Source of the DNA: UBA2022 sp964621555
GTDB lineage: Bacteria; Patescibacteriota; Dojkabacteria; SC72
NCBI GenBank assembly: GCA_964621555.1
Contig: CAZUOO010000014.1
Span: 1-23,736 of the forward strand
Direction of reading: 5' to 3'
Length of the DNA stretch: 23,736 bases
Below, piece by piece: positions 7,804-15,718 of this stretch. A model generated the notes under the pieces. That model was not told the DNA's origin and ran no database searches. It saw nothing but the letters and a program-made list of their open reading frames with translations. How positions within the stretch are numbered: the first letter of the stretch is position 1; every line of letters starts with the position of its first letter. A program made the position numbers and the translations under genes.

Positions 7804-8509
7804 AGCAACGTATAATACATAGTTGATTAAGGTCTGGTGACTTCACATCCTTCCCTTCCTGTATATACACGACCTTGCTATATTTCCCCTCCACAATATG
7901 CTTAATCTTACTAAACTGTTTTTTTAGTGATGGGTGATATTCAATAATTAGATTGGAAACTTTGTTAAGGTTCGATTGAATATGGACTAGTATTTTCAAT
8001 TCATATCCTTCAATATCTATTTTTAATAAATCTATGTTTTGGTGGGTCTTAATTATTCTTTCTATTTCGTTTCTGAAGTCGACGGTTTGAATGGTTACAG
8101 GAACTGTCTTCTCGGTACCTTTCCAGGTCCCTGAAGTATAGCTGGCAGTTGAGTACCATCCATCATTATTATCAATATGAAGCTCTTTTGTGGAATCCTT
8201 TAGGTCAGCAGCTTTATTTATGGCCTCTACATTCTTCAAACCATTGATAACTATGTTTTCTTGGAGGATTTGAAAAGATATGGGATTGGGTTCATATGCA
8301 TAGATTATCGAGTTTGGACTATGATATTTATAATATAGCATTGATATCCCAATATGTGCCCCACAGTCCACAATTACGGGGTTATCGCTCTCCAATTCTA
8401 AATAGTATGCATCGGTATTAAAAATCTCATTCTTGATTGTGTGATATTCCTGTGAATTGGTATATCTAACCATGAAATCTCTCAGATTTGTTTCTTCTAT
8501 GTTTTGCAC
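7796..8509 (-). CDS. FkbM family SAM-dependent methyltransferase
   Basis: A class I methyltransferase of 237 residues that probably O-methylates a sugar or other small acceptor. SAM-binding motif I is VDCGAHIG (47-54), and the acidic residue after the second strand is Glu73 in YAYEPNP. The FkbM signature IDIEGYE is present near 165. The frame opens at a GTG (8509). The first ATG is at 8473 (MVRYTNS) with GAGAG eight bases before it, so the true protein may be 12 residues shorter. It is divergent from the CapA-like gene and convergent with yvcK. The acceptor is unknown; FkbM enzymes often sit with glycan genes. Confidence 0.88.
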   Translation of the reverse strand: MQNIEETNLRDFMVRYTNSQEYHTIKNEIFNTDAYYLELESDNPVIVDCGAHIGISMLYYKYHSPNSIIYAYEPNPISFQILQENIVINGLKNVEAINKAADLKDSTKELHIDNNDGWYSTASYTSGTWKGTEKTVPVTIQTVDFRNEIERIIKTHQNIDLLKIDIEGYELKILVHIQSNLNKVSNLIIEYHPSLKKQFSKIKHIVEGKYSKVVYIQEGKDVKSPDLNQLCIIRCSK

Positions 8510-8544
8510 TTGAACTATGTAGTAATTAAAGATATCTTAGATGT

Positions 8545-8552
8545 AGTATAAG
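8545..8552. promoter_or_regulatory. Overlapping divergent -10 boxes, fkbM-like / capA-like
   Basis: AGTATAAG reads TATAAG on the plus strand, 16 bases before the GTG of the CapA-like gene. It reads TATACT on the minus strand, about 36 bases before the FkbM GTG. One AT element could serve both directions. Confidence 0.35.
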
Positions 8553-8567
8553 CTAAAAGTAACTGAT

Positions 8568-10289
8568 GTGACAGTAGTTTTAAACGTGAAGGAAAAAGTG
8601 GGGGAGAAAACTTCTAAAAGGAAGTTTTCAATGCTAACTGTACAGATGTTTTTTCTTATTTCTCTCCTAGGTTTTATCTTTGGTTTCCTTGGTATAACTA
8701 TTTGGGAACAGTTTCCAAAGGTTGATATCGCATCTGTAATTATTCCAGTACGCGCTCAAAATCGTCTAGAGTATCAAACCTATGAAATATCATTCTCTGA
8801 CGAGGTTAAGTCCACTACAGTAGCTCAGATTAAGAGTAGCTTAAGTGTAATGAAGTTGGATGATATTCCACGTTTTAAGTTTGTACAGGACTCTCCTTTA
8901 AAAGTTAGATATACAGGATCTAAGAGTAGTAGTTGGTTGTATGAGTCATACCTAGTCCCTGTTGGTCATCTATACTGGGTTAATTCTGATTTTAAATCCT
9001 CTGATATCACTAAACGTAAAATTATAACCTCCACAGGTAACGGCTTCTTATTAAAAACCCTTCTAAAAGATATATATAATACCGATAATTTAGATATTAC
9101 AGAGGTAGAGGATGTTGCAAAAGATTTAGAAACAAGGGATGAGAATCAATTTGTAGGCATTGTTCCTTTCGAGGATGTAACTTTTGAACTTCAGATTCTT
9201 ACCTACGATGGAAAATACTTTTTAGAATCACCTAAAGAGGGAGGTATTCCATACGGCCTTTCAATTGCGGATCAGCTGCCACCACATATAGCTAAGGCTG
9301 TTAGAAAGAATACGGTTGGGTTGGTGGAAGGTGTGTTTGATAGTGAAGAGGTGTTAAAAATAAATATGACTGGGGTTACCGCCCTAACTCGAGGTCTTGG
9401 CTATAACATAGATGCGAGTAAGGATTTCGGATACCCCGCTACTAAGATATCCGATTTCCTAAGTGATGCTGACCTTACGCATACATCTAACGAGGTTTCG
9501 TTTGTTCCGGGATGTAAGTATGAGGTTGGGGTACGTTTCTGTTCTAAACCTGAGTATGTTAAAGCTCTTCAAGATATAGGAGTTGATATTGTGGAGTTAA
9601 CGGGTAATCATAATAACGATTATGGTGCTAGCTACAATGCAAGTACCATTGAAAAATATACTGAGCTAGGAATGGAATATTTTGGAGGTGGTTTAAATGA
9701 GGAGGATGCAAAAAAGTTACTTATAAAAGATATTAAAGGGAGTAAGGTTGGGTTTTTGGGATACAATTACTACGACTCCATTTTAAACACTGGGGCTATT
9801 GCAGGCGTTAGTAGGGCAGGTTCAAATAGATATTCGGTAGATAAGCTTAAAAACGATATAGCAGAGGCTAGAAAGGTTGTGGATGTAGTTGTGGTGACCT
9901 TTCAATTCCAAGAGTGTTACTCATATCCATCCTCTGATGTAATCTATCCAATCTGTTACAAACCTCTCTCATACCCCGACCAAAAGAAGGTGTTTAGAGA
10001 GGCTGTAGACTTCGGTGCTGATATTGTAGTTGGTACTCAGGCTCACCAACCTCAAACCTTTGAACTGTATAATGGTAAGGTTATATATTACGGTTTGGGC
10101 AATCTATTTTTTGATCAAATAAACTGGATAGGTACAAGACAGGGATTAATACTATCTCACTACATCTATAAAGGGCGTTTACTTCAAACAAGGATTTCTA
10201 CTACTCTATACGATAATGATATGAAGCCATATGTCACTACTGGAAAGGATAGGGAACTATTGCTAAACCTACTTAAAGAGGCGAGATAG
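8568..10289 (+). CDS. Membrane-anchored CapA-like (PGA_cap) protein
   Basis: A 573-residue protein with a basic N terminus (KEKVGEKTSKRK), one membrane helix (about 22-46) and an extracytoplasmic part. Residues 50-240 form an unassigned alpha/beta region (ITSTGNGFLLKTLLKDIY, VGIVPFEDV) that may resemble a solute-binding fold. Residues 266-560 form a CapA-type metallophosphatase-like domain: MTGVTALTRG, SNEVSF, ELTGNHNNDYG (343-353), GTQAHQPQ (489-496), GLGNLFFDQ (509-517). The canonical GD near its start reads GV, and the usual HWG segment reads FQFQE, so two metal ligands appear replaced. I recall the same pattern in CapA-like proteins of Chloroflexi. CapA proteins act in export of poly-glutamate or other surface polymers. 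The start is GTG 8568; an ATG at 8631 begins the membrane helix without the basic tail. Confidence 0.82.
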   Translation: MTVVLNVKEKVGEKTSKRKFSMLTVQMFFLISLLGFIFGFLGITIWEQFPKVDIASVIIPVRAQNRLEYQTYEISFSDEVKSTTVAQIKSSLSVMKLDDIPRFKFVQDSPLKVRYTGSKSSSWLYESYLVPVGHLYWVNSDFKSSDITKRKIITSTGNGFLLKTLLKDIYNTDNLDITEVEDVAKDLETRDENQFVGIVPFEDVTFELQILTYDGKYFLESPKEGGIPYGLSIADQLPPHIAKAVRKNTVGLVEGVFDSEEVLKINMTGVTALTRGLGYNIDASKDFGYPATKISDFLSDADLTHTSNEVSFVPGCKYEVGVRFCSKPEYVKALQDIGVDIVELTGNHNNDYGASYNASTIEKYTELGMEYFGGGLNEEDAKKLLIKDIKGSKVGFLGYNYYDSILNTGAIAGVSRAGSNRYSVDKLKNDIAEARKVVDVVVVTFQFQECYSYPSSDVIYPICYKPLSYPDQKKVFREAVDFGADIVVGTQAHQPQTFELYNGKVIYYGLGNLFFDQINWIGTRQGLILSHYIYKGRLLQTRISTTLYDNDMKPYVTTGKDRELLLNLLKEAR

Positions 10290-11670
10290 GTTTAAGTTTA
10301 GATTGGTATTTGTACACGTCGGTCTTTATAAATTCTTTCTCAATATATCCATCTTCTTTATCTGATGTTATCCATGCTATGTGAGGGGTGTTGAGTATGT
10401 TTTGACTGATGTAATCTCTTATATCAATATCCGTCACCTTTAAGGCTTCTTTTCTAAGTTTCTCATACTCATATGTTTCAAATCCCATTAAATAGTTGGA
10501 TGCAATTGATCTAGCATAGTCGTCGTCAAATGATACTGTATTTGGAAATACCACTCTGCTAATCTGACTCTCTAACCACTTCTTTCCAGATTTTGAATTG
10601 AGGAATTTCTCAACCCCGCTTTCAAGTATCTTTTGGTATGAATTTAGGGCTTTCTTGAAGTTTTTGATATCAGTAGAGAATATTATTCCACGTATTGCGT
10701 AGTTGTTAAGAAGGCTATTTATGTATGACTTTTCTGAAGAGTATATGTATCCTTTCTTCTCTCTTAATTCCTCGAAAATTAGGTAGTTGACTAAGTCATA
10801 GGAGAAAATTCTGAGTATTCTATTCCTGTAATCTTGTTTAAGTTGTGTCTTCTCAAATGCTTCGAACTCTATACTAATACTTCTCGCTTTCTCATCATAG
10901 AAGTGTTTAAACATGAACTTGTTCTCAATTTTCTCACTAGGTTGAGTGGTTAGCACTGTGTTGTTCCCTGCAATTATCCTATCTATTCTTTCCAATTCCT
11001 TCATCGTCTTGTTCGAAATTTTCTGAGAGGATTGTAGAGAGAGGATTACTGATTTGCTATTAAATATGTGCTTGAAGAATGTTACGAGGTCTTCTTTCGA
11101 GATACCTTCTACATCACTCTCACTTCCTAGTGGATATTTTTTATACTCGTTTGGAAGATTGTTGAATACAAATTCAAAGAATTGTATTGTCCCATCTTTC
11201 TCAGGCTTATCTCTCTGTCCAATTTCGGCTAGTATGATCTTTCGTTCCTTCTCAATGTACTTATCAAATGTTTCAGCATCAACATCTATCATAGAGCCTA
11301 TTCTTTTTACCAACCTGTGCTCACCTTGTGTATTTGTGCTTCCATGAAAAGTTACACCCAGTCTACTCGTCCATGCATTTGAATTTATTTTAGGATACTT
11401 CTTTGTGCCAAATTCGTAATGATCTATCTGCTTTTTCGTCTGAAATATCCTATTTGGGTTACCTGCAAGGATGTGTTCCAGGAAGTGTGCAGTTCCACTC
11501 TTAACTTTTAATATATCGTTGTATAACGAACCGATGCTTGAATATATTGAAAATATACTATCAACAGTCTTCATGTCTACAGTGTGTAGAAGCCTTGTAC
11601 CACTAGGAAGTTCATATATGGTATTCTCTGCTCCATACCTTTCATCTATCCATCTCTTTAATATTTTCAT
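10273..11670 (-). CDS. M16 family zinc metallopeptidase
   Basis: A pitrilysin/M16-type peptidase of 465 residues. The inverted zinc motif HxxEH is HFLEH (62-66), in the family context SGTAHFLEHILAG. The third ligand is likely Glu149 in RKIILAEIGQ. The C-terminal half carries the Arg/Tyr substrate-carboxylate motif LREKKGYIYS. No signal peptide is seen, so it is probably cytoplasmic. Bacterial M16B enzymes often occur as adjacent active/inactive pairs; no second M16 gene is present here, so this one may act as a homodimer or have a partner elsewhere. A TATAAT box lies seven bases before the ATG (leaderless). The 3' end overlaps the convergent CapA-like gene by 17 bases. Confidence 0.92.
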   Translation of the reverse strand: MKILKRWIDERYGAENTIYELPSGTRLLHTVDMKTVDSIFSIYSSIGSLYNDILKVKSGTAHFLEHILAGNPNRIFQTKKQIDHYEFGTKKYPKINSNAWTSRLGVTFHGSTNTQGEHRLVKRIGSMIDVDAETFDKYIEKERKIILAEIGQRDKPEKDGTIQFFEFVFNNLPNEYKKYPLGSESDVEGISKEDLVTFFKHIFNSKSVILSLQSSQKISNKTMKELERIDRIIAGNNTVLTTQPSEKIENKFMFKHFYDEKARSISIEFEAFEKTQLKQDYRNRILRIFSYDLVNYLIFEELREKKGYIYSSEKSYINSLLNNYAIRGIIFSTDIKNFKKALNSYQKILESGVEKFLNSKSGKKWLESQISRVVFPNTVSFDDDYARSIASNYLMGFETYEYEKLRKEALKVTDIDIRDYISQNILNTPHIAWITSDKEDGYIEKEFIKTDVYKYQSKLKPISPL

Positions 11671-11676
11671 AGAAGT

Positions 11677-11682
11677 ATTATA
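11677..11682 (-). promoter_or_regulatory. -10 box of the M16 peptidase gene, leaderless configuration
   Basis: The minus strand reads TAGTATAAT, followed by six bases and the ATG at 11670. Transcription should start on the ATG itself. Confidence 0.6.
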
Positions 11683-11689
11683 CTAGAAA

Positions 11690-11695
11690 TATACT
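11690..11695 (+). promoter_or_regulatory. Candidate -10 box of the cupin gene
   Basis: TATACT lies 20 bases before the ATG at 11715, within ten bases of the divergent M16 -10 box. The two promoters are back to back. Confidence 0.4.
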
Positions 11696-11714
11696 AAATT
11701 AATAATCTAATATT

Positions 11715-12095
11715 ATGAATGGATATTTAGACAATATTGAAGAAATCACATTGAAGAATACTAATTTTAGGGAGGTGTTGTTCACAGGGAAACATTCTCA
11801 GTTAGTGGTTATGTGTTTAAAGCCGGGAGAGGATATAGGTGAAGAGGTTCACTATCATGTAGATCAATTCTTTAGGGTTGAGGCAGGTGAGGGGAAGGTT
11901 GTTATGGATGGGGTAGAGAGTGGAGTTAAGGATGGTAGTGCAATTGTTATACCAGCAGGTATGAATCACAATCTAATTAATACTTCTACAACGACTGATT
12001 TGAAACTTTATACAATCTACTCACCAAGTAATCATCCTGAGGGTACAAAGCACGTTACTAAAGAAGATGCTATGAGAGACGAACATCATCATTAG
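11715..12095 (+). CDS. Small cupin-domain protein
   Basis: A single-domain cupin of 126 residues. Motif 1 is EEVHYHVDQFFRVEAGEG (43-60), with His46 and His48 as metal ligands and Asp50 or Gln51 at the usual Glu position. Motif 2 is IPAGMNHNLIN, with His85. The protein ends in a short His cluster (EHHH). Such stand-alone cupins bind a divalent metal and may act as isomerases or sugar/small-molecule binding enzymes. No specific substrate can be read here. It is divergent from the M16 gene. Its last 26 bases overlap the convergent alkyltransferase gene, the longest such overlap in the window. Confidence 0.88.
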   Translation: MNGYLDNIEEITLKNTNFREVLFTGKHSQLVVMCLKPGEDIGEEVHYHVDQFFRVEAGEGKVVMDGVESGVKDGSAIVIPAGMNHNLINTSTTTDLKLYTIYSPSNHPEGTKHVTKEDAMRDEHHH

Positions 12096-12399
12096 GTTTC
12101 CATTGATATTTTCTTAAATCTACTTTCCCGTCTATAGTTGGTACTCCTTCTGATTTAAGCAAAGATATTTTGCTAGAGATTCCTTGTTGTGCTGAGTATC
12201 CATGCATTGCACCATCACTTCCCACGACTCTATGGCATGGCACAGTTTTAGTATCAGGATTATTTCTCATGGCACTTCCCACAGCTCTATATGCTTTAGG
12301 TGATCCAGCAAGAGAAGCTATCTGTTTGTATGTAGCAACATTACCTTTAGGTATTTGAGAGGCTACAGTGTATACACTTTTAATGAATGGTGTTTCCAT
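12070..12399 (-). CDS. Methylated-DNA--protein-cysteine methyltransferase domain protein
   Basis: A 109-residue stand-alone C-terminal domain of the Ogt/AGT family, which repairs O6-alkylguanine by transferring the alkyl group to its own cysteine. The active site is PCHR (Cys55), followed by VVGSDGAMHGY. The DNA-binding part shows PKGNVATYKQIASLAG and YRAVGSAMRNNP with the arginine finger in RAVG. The catalytic Cys is kept, unlike alkyltransferase-like proteins in which Trp replaces it, so true repair activity is plausible. The N-terminal domain of classical Ogt is absent. It lies 15 bases downstream of the DUF1653-like gene, probably in one transcript. Confidence 0.9.
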   Translation of the reverse strand: METPFIKSVYTVASQIPKGNVATYKQIASLAGSPKAYRAVGSAMRNNPDTKTVPCHRVVGSDGAMHGYSAQQGISSKISLLKSEGVPTIDGKVDLRKYQWKPNDDVRLS

Positions 12400-12414
12400 A
12401 CTATTATGTGAGAC

Positions 12415-12693
12415 CTACTTGTTAACAGGGATAAACCTTTTTTTATCTTCGGGGCCATTGTTAACTGGAGTTAACCAACCATCTTCTCCCTCAAGTTTTC
12501 TGACCCAAGTTATATCATCTGACACACTTTTATATATCACCACAACTTCCTCATCCCATTCCGCAATTGCAACAGAGAGTATTTCGTAAAGGGCAGACGT
12601 ATCTTTCCAGTGATAGTATCTACCCCCAACTGTAACTTTGCTTTTTGCAATCTCTAACTTTTTTTGTATTTCTGCGTGACTAGTATGTGCCAT
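12415..12693 (-). CDS. DUF1653-like small protein
   Basis: A 92-residue protein resembling the DUF1653 family: VGGRYYHWKDTSALYEILSVA, EEVVVIYKS, TWVRKLEGEDGW and a final RFIPV. The conserved GRYxHxK...Y...A pattern and the later W-R pair match the family as I know it. Function is uncharacterised. About 20 N-terminal residues (AHTSHAEIQKKLEIAKSK) form an added helix. It lies between the secreted-protein gene (13-base gap upstream) and the alkyltransferase gene (15-base gap downstream), so the three may share a transcript. Linkage to a DNA repair gene may be incidental. Confidence 0.75.
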   Translation of the reverse strand: MAHTSHAEIQKKLEIAKSKVTVGGRYYHWKDTSALYEILSVAIAEWDEEVVVIYKSVSDDITWVRKLEGEDGWLTPVNNGPEDKKRFIPVNK

Positions 12694-12706
12694 ATATCAG
12701 TGTAAT

Positions 12707-14122
12707 CTAGTTATTTCCTAGTATCCCATCCATCATATCCATATGGAATTCATCTACAAGCCCTGATGAAAGTCCAAACTTACTATGGCCTGACATGTTA
12801 CTACCGAATGTCGAATTGTATATGTCGAGTATCTGTTGACCGCTACAACCGTATGTGTAGTCTAGACCCTGTACTTCACTCATACCACCCTTTGGCTTCT
12901 TCTGGAACCATGAGAACACTCCTGTATCTTCGTTCTTTAGTAGTTGGTATCTGTTAGTTCCCCATTTCTCACTCCATGTACCTTGATCAGACATCGTATT
13001 TGGACACATATCAATGCTGTTTAGGACTCCATCCTCATCATCGTCACCATCGTTCATAATTGTGAACTCTCTCGTTAGTCTAATATCTGTTTCTCCTGCA
13101 TCTTCAACCGGGTTAAAGACAAAACAGTACATACCATTTTCAGCTCCAGTTACATCCGTTGAGAATGCAAATTCATATTTATCAGTTTCTGTCATCTCCC
13201 ATGTTGCTACATCTGTTTTCCCGTCTACATTACCCCAAACTGTACCCTGATTTGCATTACACGTACCTTTTCTAATTGCCCATTGAACGGCGTCAAAATC
13301 ATCATCCATTAGGTATGCATTGAAGTTAACAAGACCGGTTACTTCTTCATTTACACTTGGTGAAGTGATTGCTGCGGATCTTGCAACACCCATCTCAAAA
13401 TCGAATATTGTTAAGTCATCTCCAACTCCAAATTTGAACATATCTATATTCTCGGTGTATCCATCGGCGTATGGTTCACCAACTCTGATACCTAACCATG
13501 AATCGGATACTCTAACCCTAACTCCAGGATATGAGGTTAATATATCATCCCAAGTTCTAAGGGTTGTTCCAGAAGTTGCGGTTCCTGGCCATGTTGGACC
13601 TGAGTATGACCATTTTGCACTACCACCTTGAATTGCATCCCATTCCTGCCATGTGTTCTGTAATACTGTTCCGTTCTTGCTTGGTACAAATACCAATCTT
13701 CTCTGCCATGTATCACTTCCATCAAAGTCCACATTGAAGTTTAGGTATCCTGATCTATTTACACTACCTGCGTTACCTGCTGAAGGATTGTATGTGCTAA
13801 AGGCTAGGGTGGTGATATCTGCAAGATGTGTACCTGAAAATTGGTATGTCGCTAGATTCCTTCTCTGTGTTCCCGTAACTGAAATCTGCACACTGGCACT
13901 TGTATCAGGTCCATTTACAAACGATCCTAATGTGTTATCAATCTGGTTGTTTTCATCATTAAAGAAAAACCATTTGGATGGGTCACTCATCACATCTGCA
14001 AAGCTTGTAGCCATATGATTAGGCCTTACAACCTTCGTCATCTCAGCCGCTTTTACATGCGATGTTGAAAAGAGAAGAGTGAGGGATAATAGAAAGGAGG
14101 ATAGGAAAAGTAACTTCTTCAT
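12707..14122 (-). CDS. Secreted surface protein with thrombospondin type 3-like Ca-binding motif
   Basis: A 471-residue exported protein. A clear Sec signal peptide (1-25, KKLLFLSSFLLSLTLLF, cleavage after VKA) is followed by a beta-rich domain (about 45-245). That domain is rich in Trp, Gly and Asp (WQEWDAIQGG, TLRTWDDILTSYPG, DSWLGIRVG, IDMFKFG), resembles jelly-roll surface domains and ends with YDFE-like IFDFE. An Ig-like segment spans about 250-355. A calcium-type repeat DGDDDEDGVLNSIDMCPNT (358-376) comes next. The closing YGCSGQQ usually follows CPNT within about 15 residues, but here it comes 48 residues later, at 424-430. Cysteines are at 288, 333, 373 and 426. No sortase signal or C-terminal membrane helix is present. 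The function is probably adhesive or structural. Confidence 0.85.
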   Translation of the reverse strand: MKKLLFLSSFLLSLTLLFSTSHVKAAEMTKVVRPNHMATSFADVMSDPSKWFFFNDENNQIDNTLGSFVNGPDTSASVQISVTGTQRRNLATYQFSGTHLADITTLAFSTYNPSAGNAGSVNRSGYLNFNVDFDGSDTWQRRLVFVPSKNGTVLQNTWQEWDAIQGGSAKWSYSGPTWPGTATSGTTLRTWDDILTSYPGVRVRVSDSWLGIRVGEPYADGYTENIDMFKFGVGDDLTIFDFEMGVARSAAITSPSVNEEVTGLVNFNAYLMDDDFDAVQWAIRKGTCNANQGTVWGNVDGKTDVATWEMTETDKYEFAFSTDVTGAENGMYCFVFNPVEDAGETDIRLTREFTIMNDGDDDEDGVLNSIDMCPNTMSDQGTWSEKWGTNRYQLLKNEDTGVFSWFQKKPKGGMSEVQGLDYTYGCSGQQILDIYNSTFGSNMSGHSKFGLSSGLVDEFHMDMMDGILGNN

Positions 14123-14243
14123 AATCTTAATATTTAATTAAATTTATATTAAGGAATACTGTCCTATTTAATCCTATCCCTATCTGTTGGTCATGTCAAG
14201 CGTGCGATTCCCCATATCTTTTAATTATTTTGTATTATTGGTG

Positions 14244-14249
14244 TATAAT
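14244..14249 (+). promoter_or_regulatory. -10 box of the MFS transporter gene
   Basis: GTGTATAAT ends 31 bases before the ATG at 14280. The open frame extends back to 14187, but this box lies inside the extension, which argues for the downstream start. Confidence 0.55.
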
Positions 14250-14279
14250 CCTTCAAATAGTTTTATATTTACTGCCTAT

Positions 14280-15485
14280 ATGGATATCTCTTCTAGGAAC
14301 TCAAAGGTTTACTACCTCTCCCAAGTGTTTCACTCCATGGTCTTTACCGCTCCAATTTGGATAGTTTTTTATACATTAAGAGGTGTCTCTGCGACAGAGA
14401 TTTCATTAATTATGACATTTGCATATATGATGCAGATGGTTTGGGAGTTGCCAAGTGGCGCACTTGCAGATTTGATTGGAAGAAGGAGGATAATCATTAT
14501 ATCTTTCATTATTTCTTCTCTTAGCTATCTTGCCTTTTTCTATGCACAAGGGTTTCTATGGTTCTTAGTATTAAATTTACTCATGAGCATTGGAGATTCT
14601 TTTAGATCAGGGTCTGAGGAGGCTATAATATATGACTCGTTTAAGGAGGTTGGAAAGGAAGACGGTATTTCAAAGGTATTTGCTAACGTGAGTGCACTAT
14701 ATCAGGGAGGTTTAATCTTCGGTGCTATTGCAGGTGGAGTTCTATATACGCTTAATCCTGTATTGCCAGCAATCGTATATGGAGTTGTATTGTTAATTGC
14801 AGGGGGTATTACCTTTTTCTATATTGAACCAAAGATCGATAGCGAAAAGTTTACATTAAAGAACTACTGGTTGCAGATTGTAAACGGATCGAAGGAAGCA
14901 TTTAATTCTGGAAAGTACTCAACTCTAATCTCTATGTTCTATATCTTTATTGGGGGTATCGCATGGTCAAGTACTCTGTTTTTCAATGAGAGTCTCCTAG
15001 TTGATATGGGGTATTCTGATACAGTTAGAGGAATCCTTGGTGGAGTATTGAGGTTTATAAATATTATTCTCATAACATATGTACTTGCAAAGGGTAAGTA
15101 CTTCTCAACTAGAGGGATAATATTACTTTTCCCAGTTATTATGTTGATTGCCTATCTACCAGGTATATTCCTAACTTCTACCATAGCTCCATTGTTTATT
15201 CAGCTTGCTATGTTAGCTACTACAGCTCGCTTTATAATGCTTTCACCTGTTGTGAATAAGGTGTTTAGTAGTAAGTATCGGGCAACTGCACTTTCATTTT
15301 TAAGTTTGATGATTGGTTTCGTCTATATTGCCCTTACAGGAGTTTCTGCATATGTAATACCAGAGTTTGGAATTAAGACAATGTATACATTACTCGGTGT
15401 ATTTACACTCTTTACAGTCGTACCTATAGCATACCAAATCCTAAAATATCGTAGGGAACAAGAGGCTAGGGGAATAGTTTTGTAA
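14280..15485 (+). CDS. Major facilitator superfamily transporter
   Basis: A 401-residue polytopic inner-membrane transporter with about 12 hydrophobic helices. The MFS motif A, between helices 2 and 3, reads LPSGALADLIGRRRIIII. A longer central cytoplasmic loop (EPKIDSEKFTLKNYWLQIVNG) divides the two six-helix halves. The sequence does not reveal the substrate; the best-fitting label is a drug/small-molecule efflux type. I chose the ATG at 14280 (MDISSRNSK) over the upstream frame opening at 14187. The extra 31 residues would precede the normal family start, and a TATAAT box lies within them. No terminator follows; the next 233 bases carry the candidate structured RNA. Confidence 0.9.
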   Translation: MDISSRNSKVYYLSQVFHSMVFTAPIWIVFYTLRGVSATEISLIMTFAYMMQMVWELPSGALADLIGRRRIIIISFIISSLSYLAFFYAQGFLWFLVLNLLMSIGDSFRSGSEEAIIYDSFKEVGKEDGISKVFANVSALYQGGLIFGAIAGGVLYTLNPVLPAIVYGVVLLIAGGITFFYIEPKIDSEKFTLKNYWLQIVNGSKEAFNSGKYSTLISMFYIFIGGIAWSSTLFFNESLLVDMGYSDTVRGILGGVLRFINIILITYVLAKGKYFSTRGIILLFPVIMLIAYLPGIFLTSTIAPLFIQLAMLATTARFIMLSPVVNKVFSSKYRATALSFLSLMIGFVYIALTGVSAYVIPEFGIKTMYTLLGVFTLFTVVPIAYQILKYRREQEARGIVL

Positions 15486-15504
15486 AAGGGATGTGGCAAT
15501 AAAA

Positions 15505-15662
15505 AAGTGGAGCCATTTAAAATACTGGGAATAGACAGGCAGTATGATTACTCAGACTGACAGTACTTACTAAACTCATCCCGCGTTAACTAGTAAGGTT
15601 CGTTAATAAATGACTCCATTTAATTTATAGCTGATAATCATATGCTTGTCTATACCTTATAG
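15505..15662 (+). ncRNA. Candidate structured RNA with crossing helices
   Basis: No open frame is present. P1 pairs 15505-15519 with 15607-15621 (15 positions, one C/A mismatch, one G-U). P2 pairs ATACTG 15522-15527 with CAGTAT 15540-15545. P3 pairs CTTACTA 15566-15572 with TAGTAAG 15591-15597. The P2 loop and part of its 3' strand, 15531-15541, pair with 15643-15653 over 11 positions with one G-U. This helix crosses P1, so it forms a pseudoknot or an alternative fold. A CTATA/TATAG hairpin at 15650-15662 competes with that helix. It could be a riboswitch-like leader of the gene at 15719, an independent small RNA, or the MFS 3' UTR. It matches no RNA family that I recognise. The strand is assigned from the flanking genes. 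Confidence 0.5.
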
Positions 15663-15718
15663 TATATATCTTCCTTTTCGCCTATTTATAAGACTTTGTT
15701 AATTACCATATTACAATA

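Noticed and set aside
12418..12476. Repeated GTTAAC and a T7 run read as a terminator
   Set aside because: They fall in the end of the DUF1653-like coding region and do not form a hairpin directly followed by the T run on either strand.
13014..14018. Several plus-strand open frames opposite the secreted-protein gene
   Set aside because: The minus-strand gene has a signal peptide and recognisable domains; the others are antisense shadows.
14187..14279. 31-residue N-terminal extension of the MFS protein
   Set aside because: A TATAAT promoter box sits within it and the ATG at 14280 gives the usual family start.
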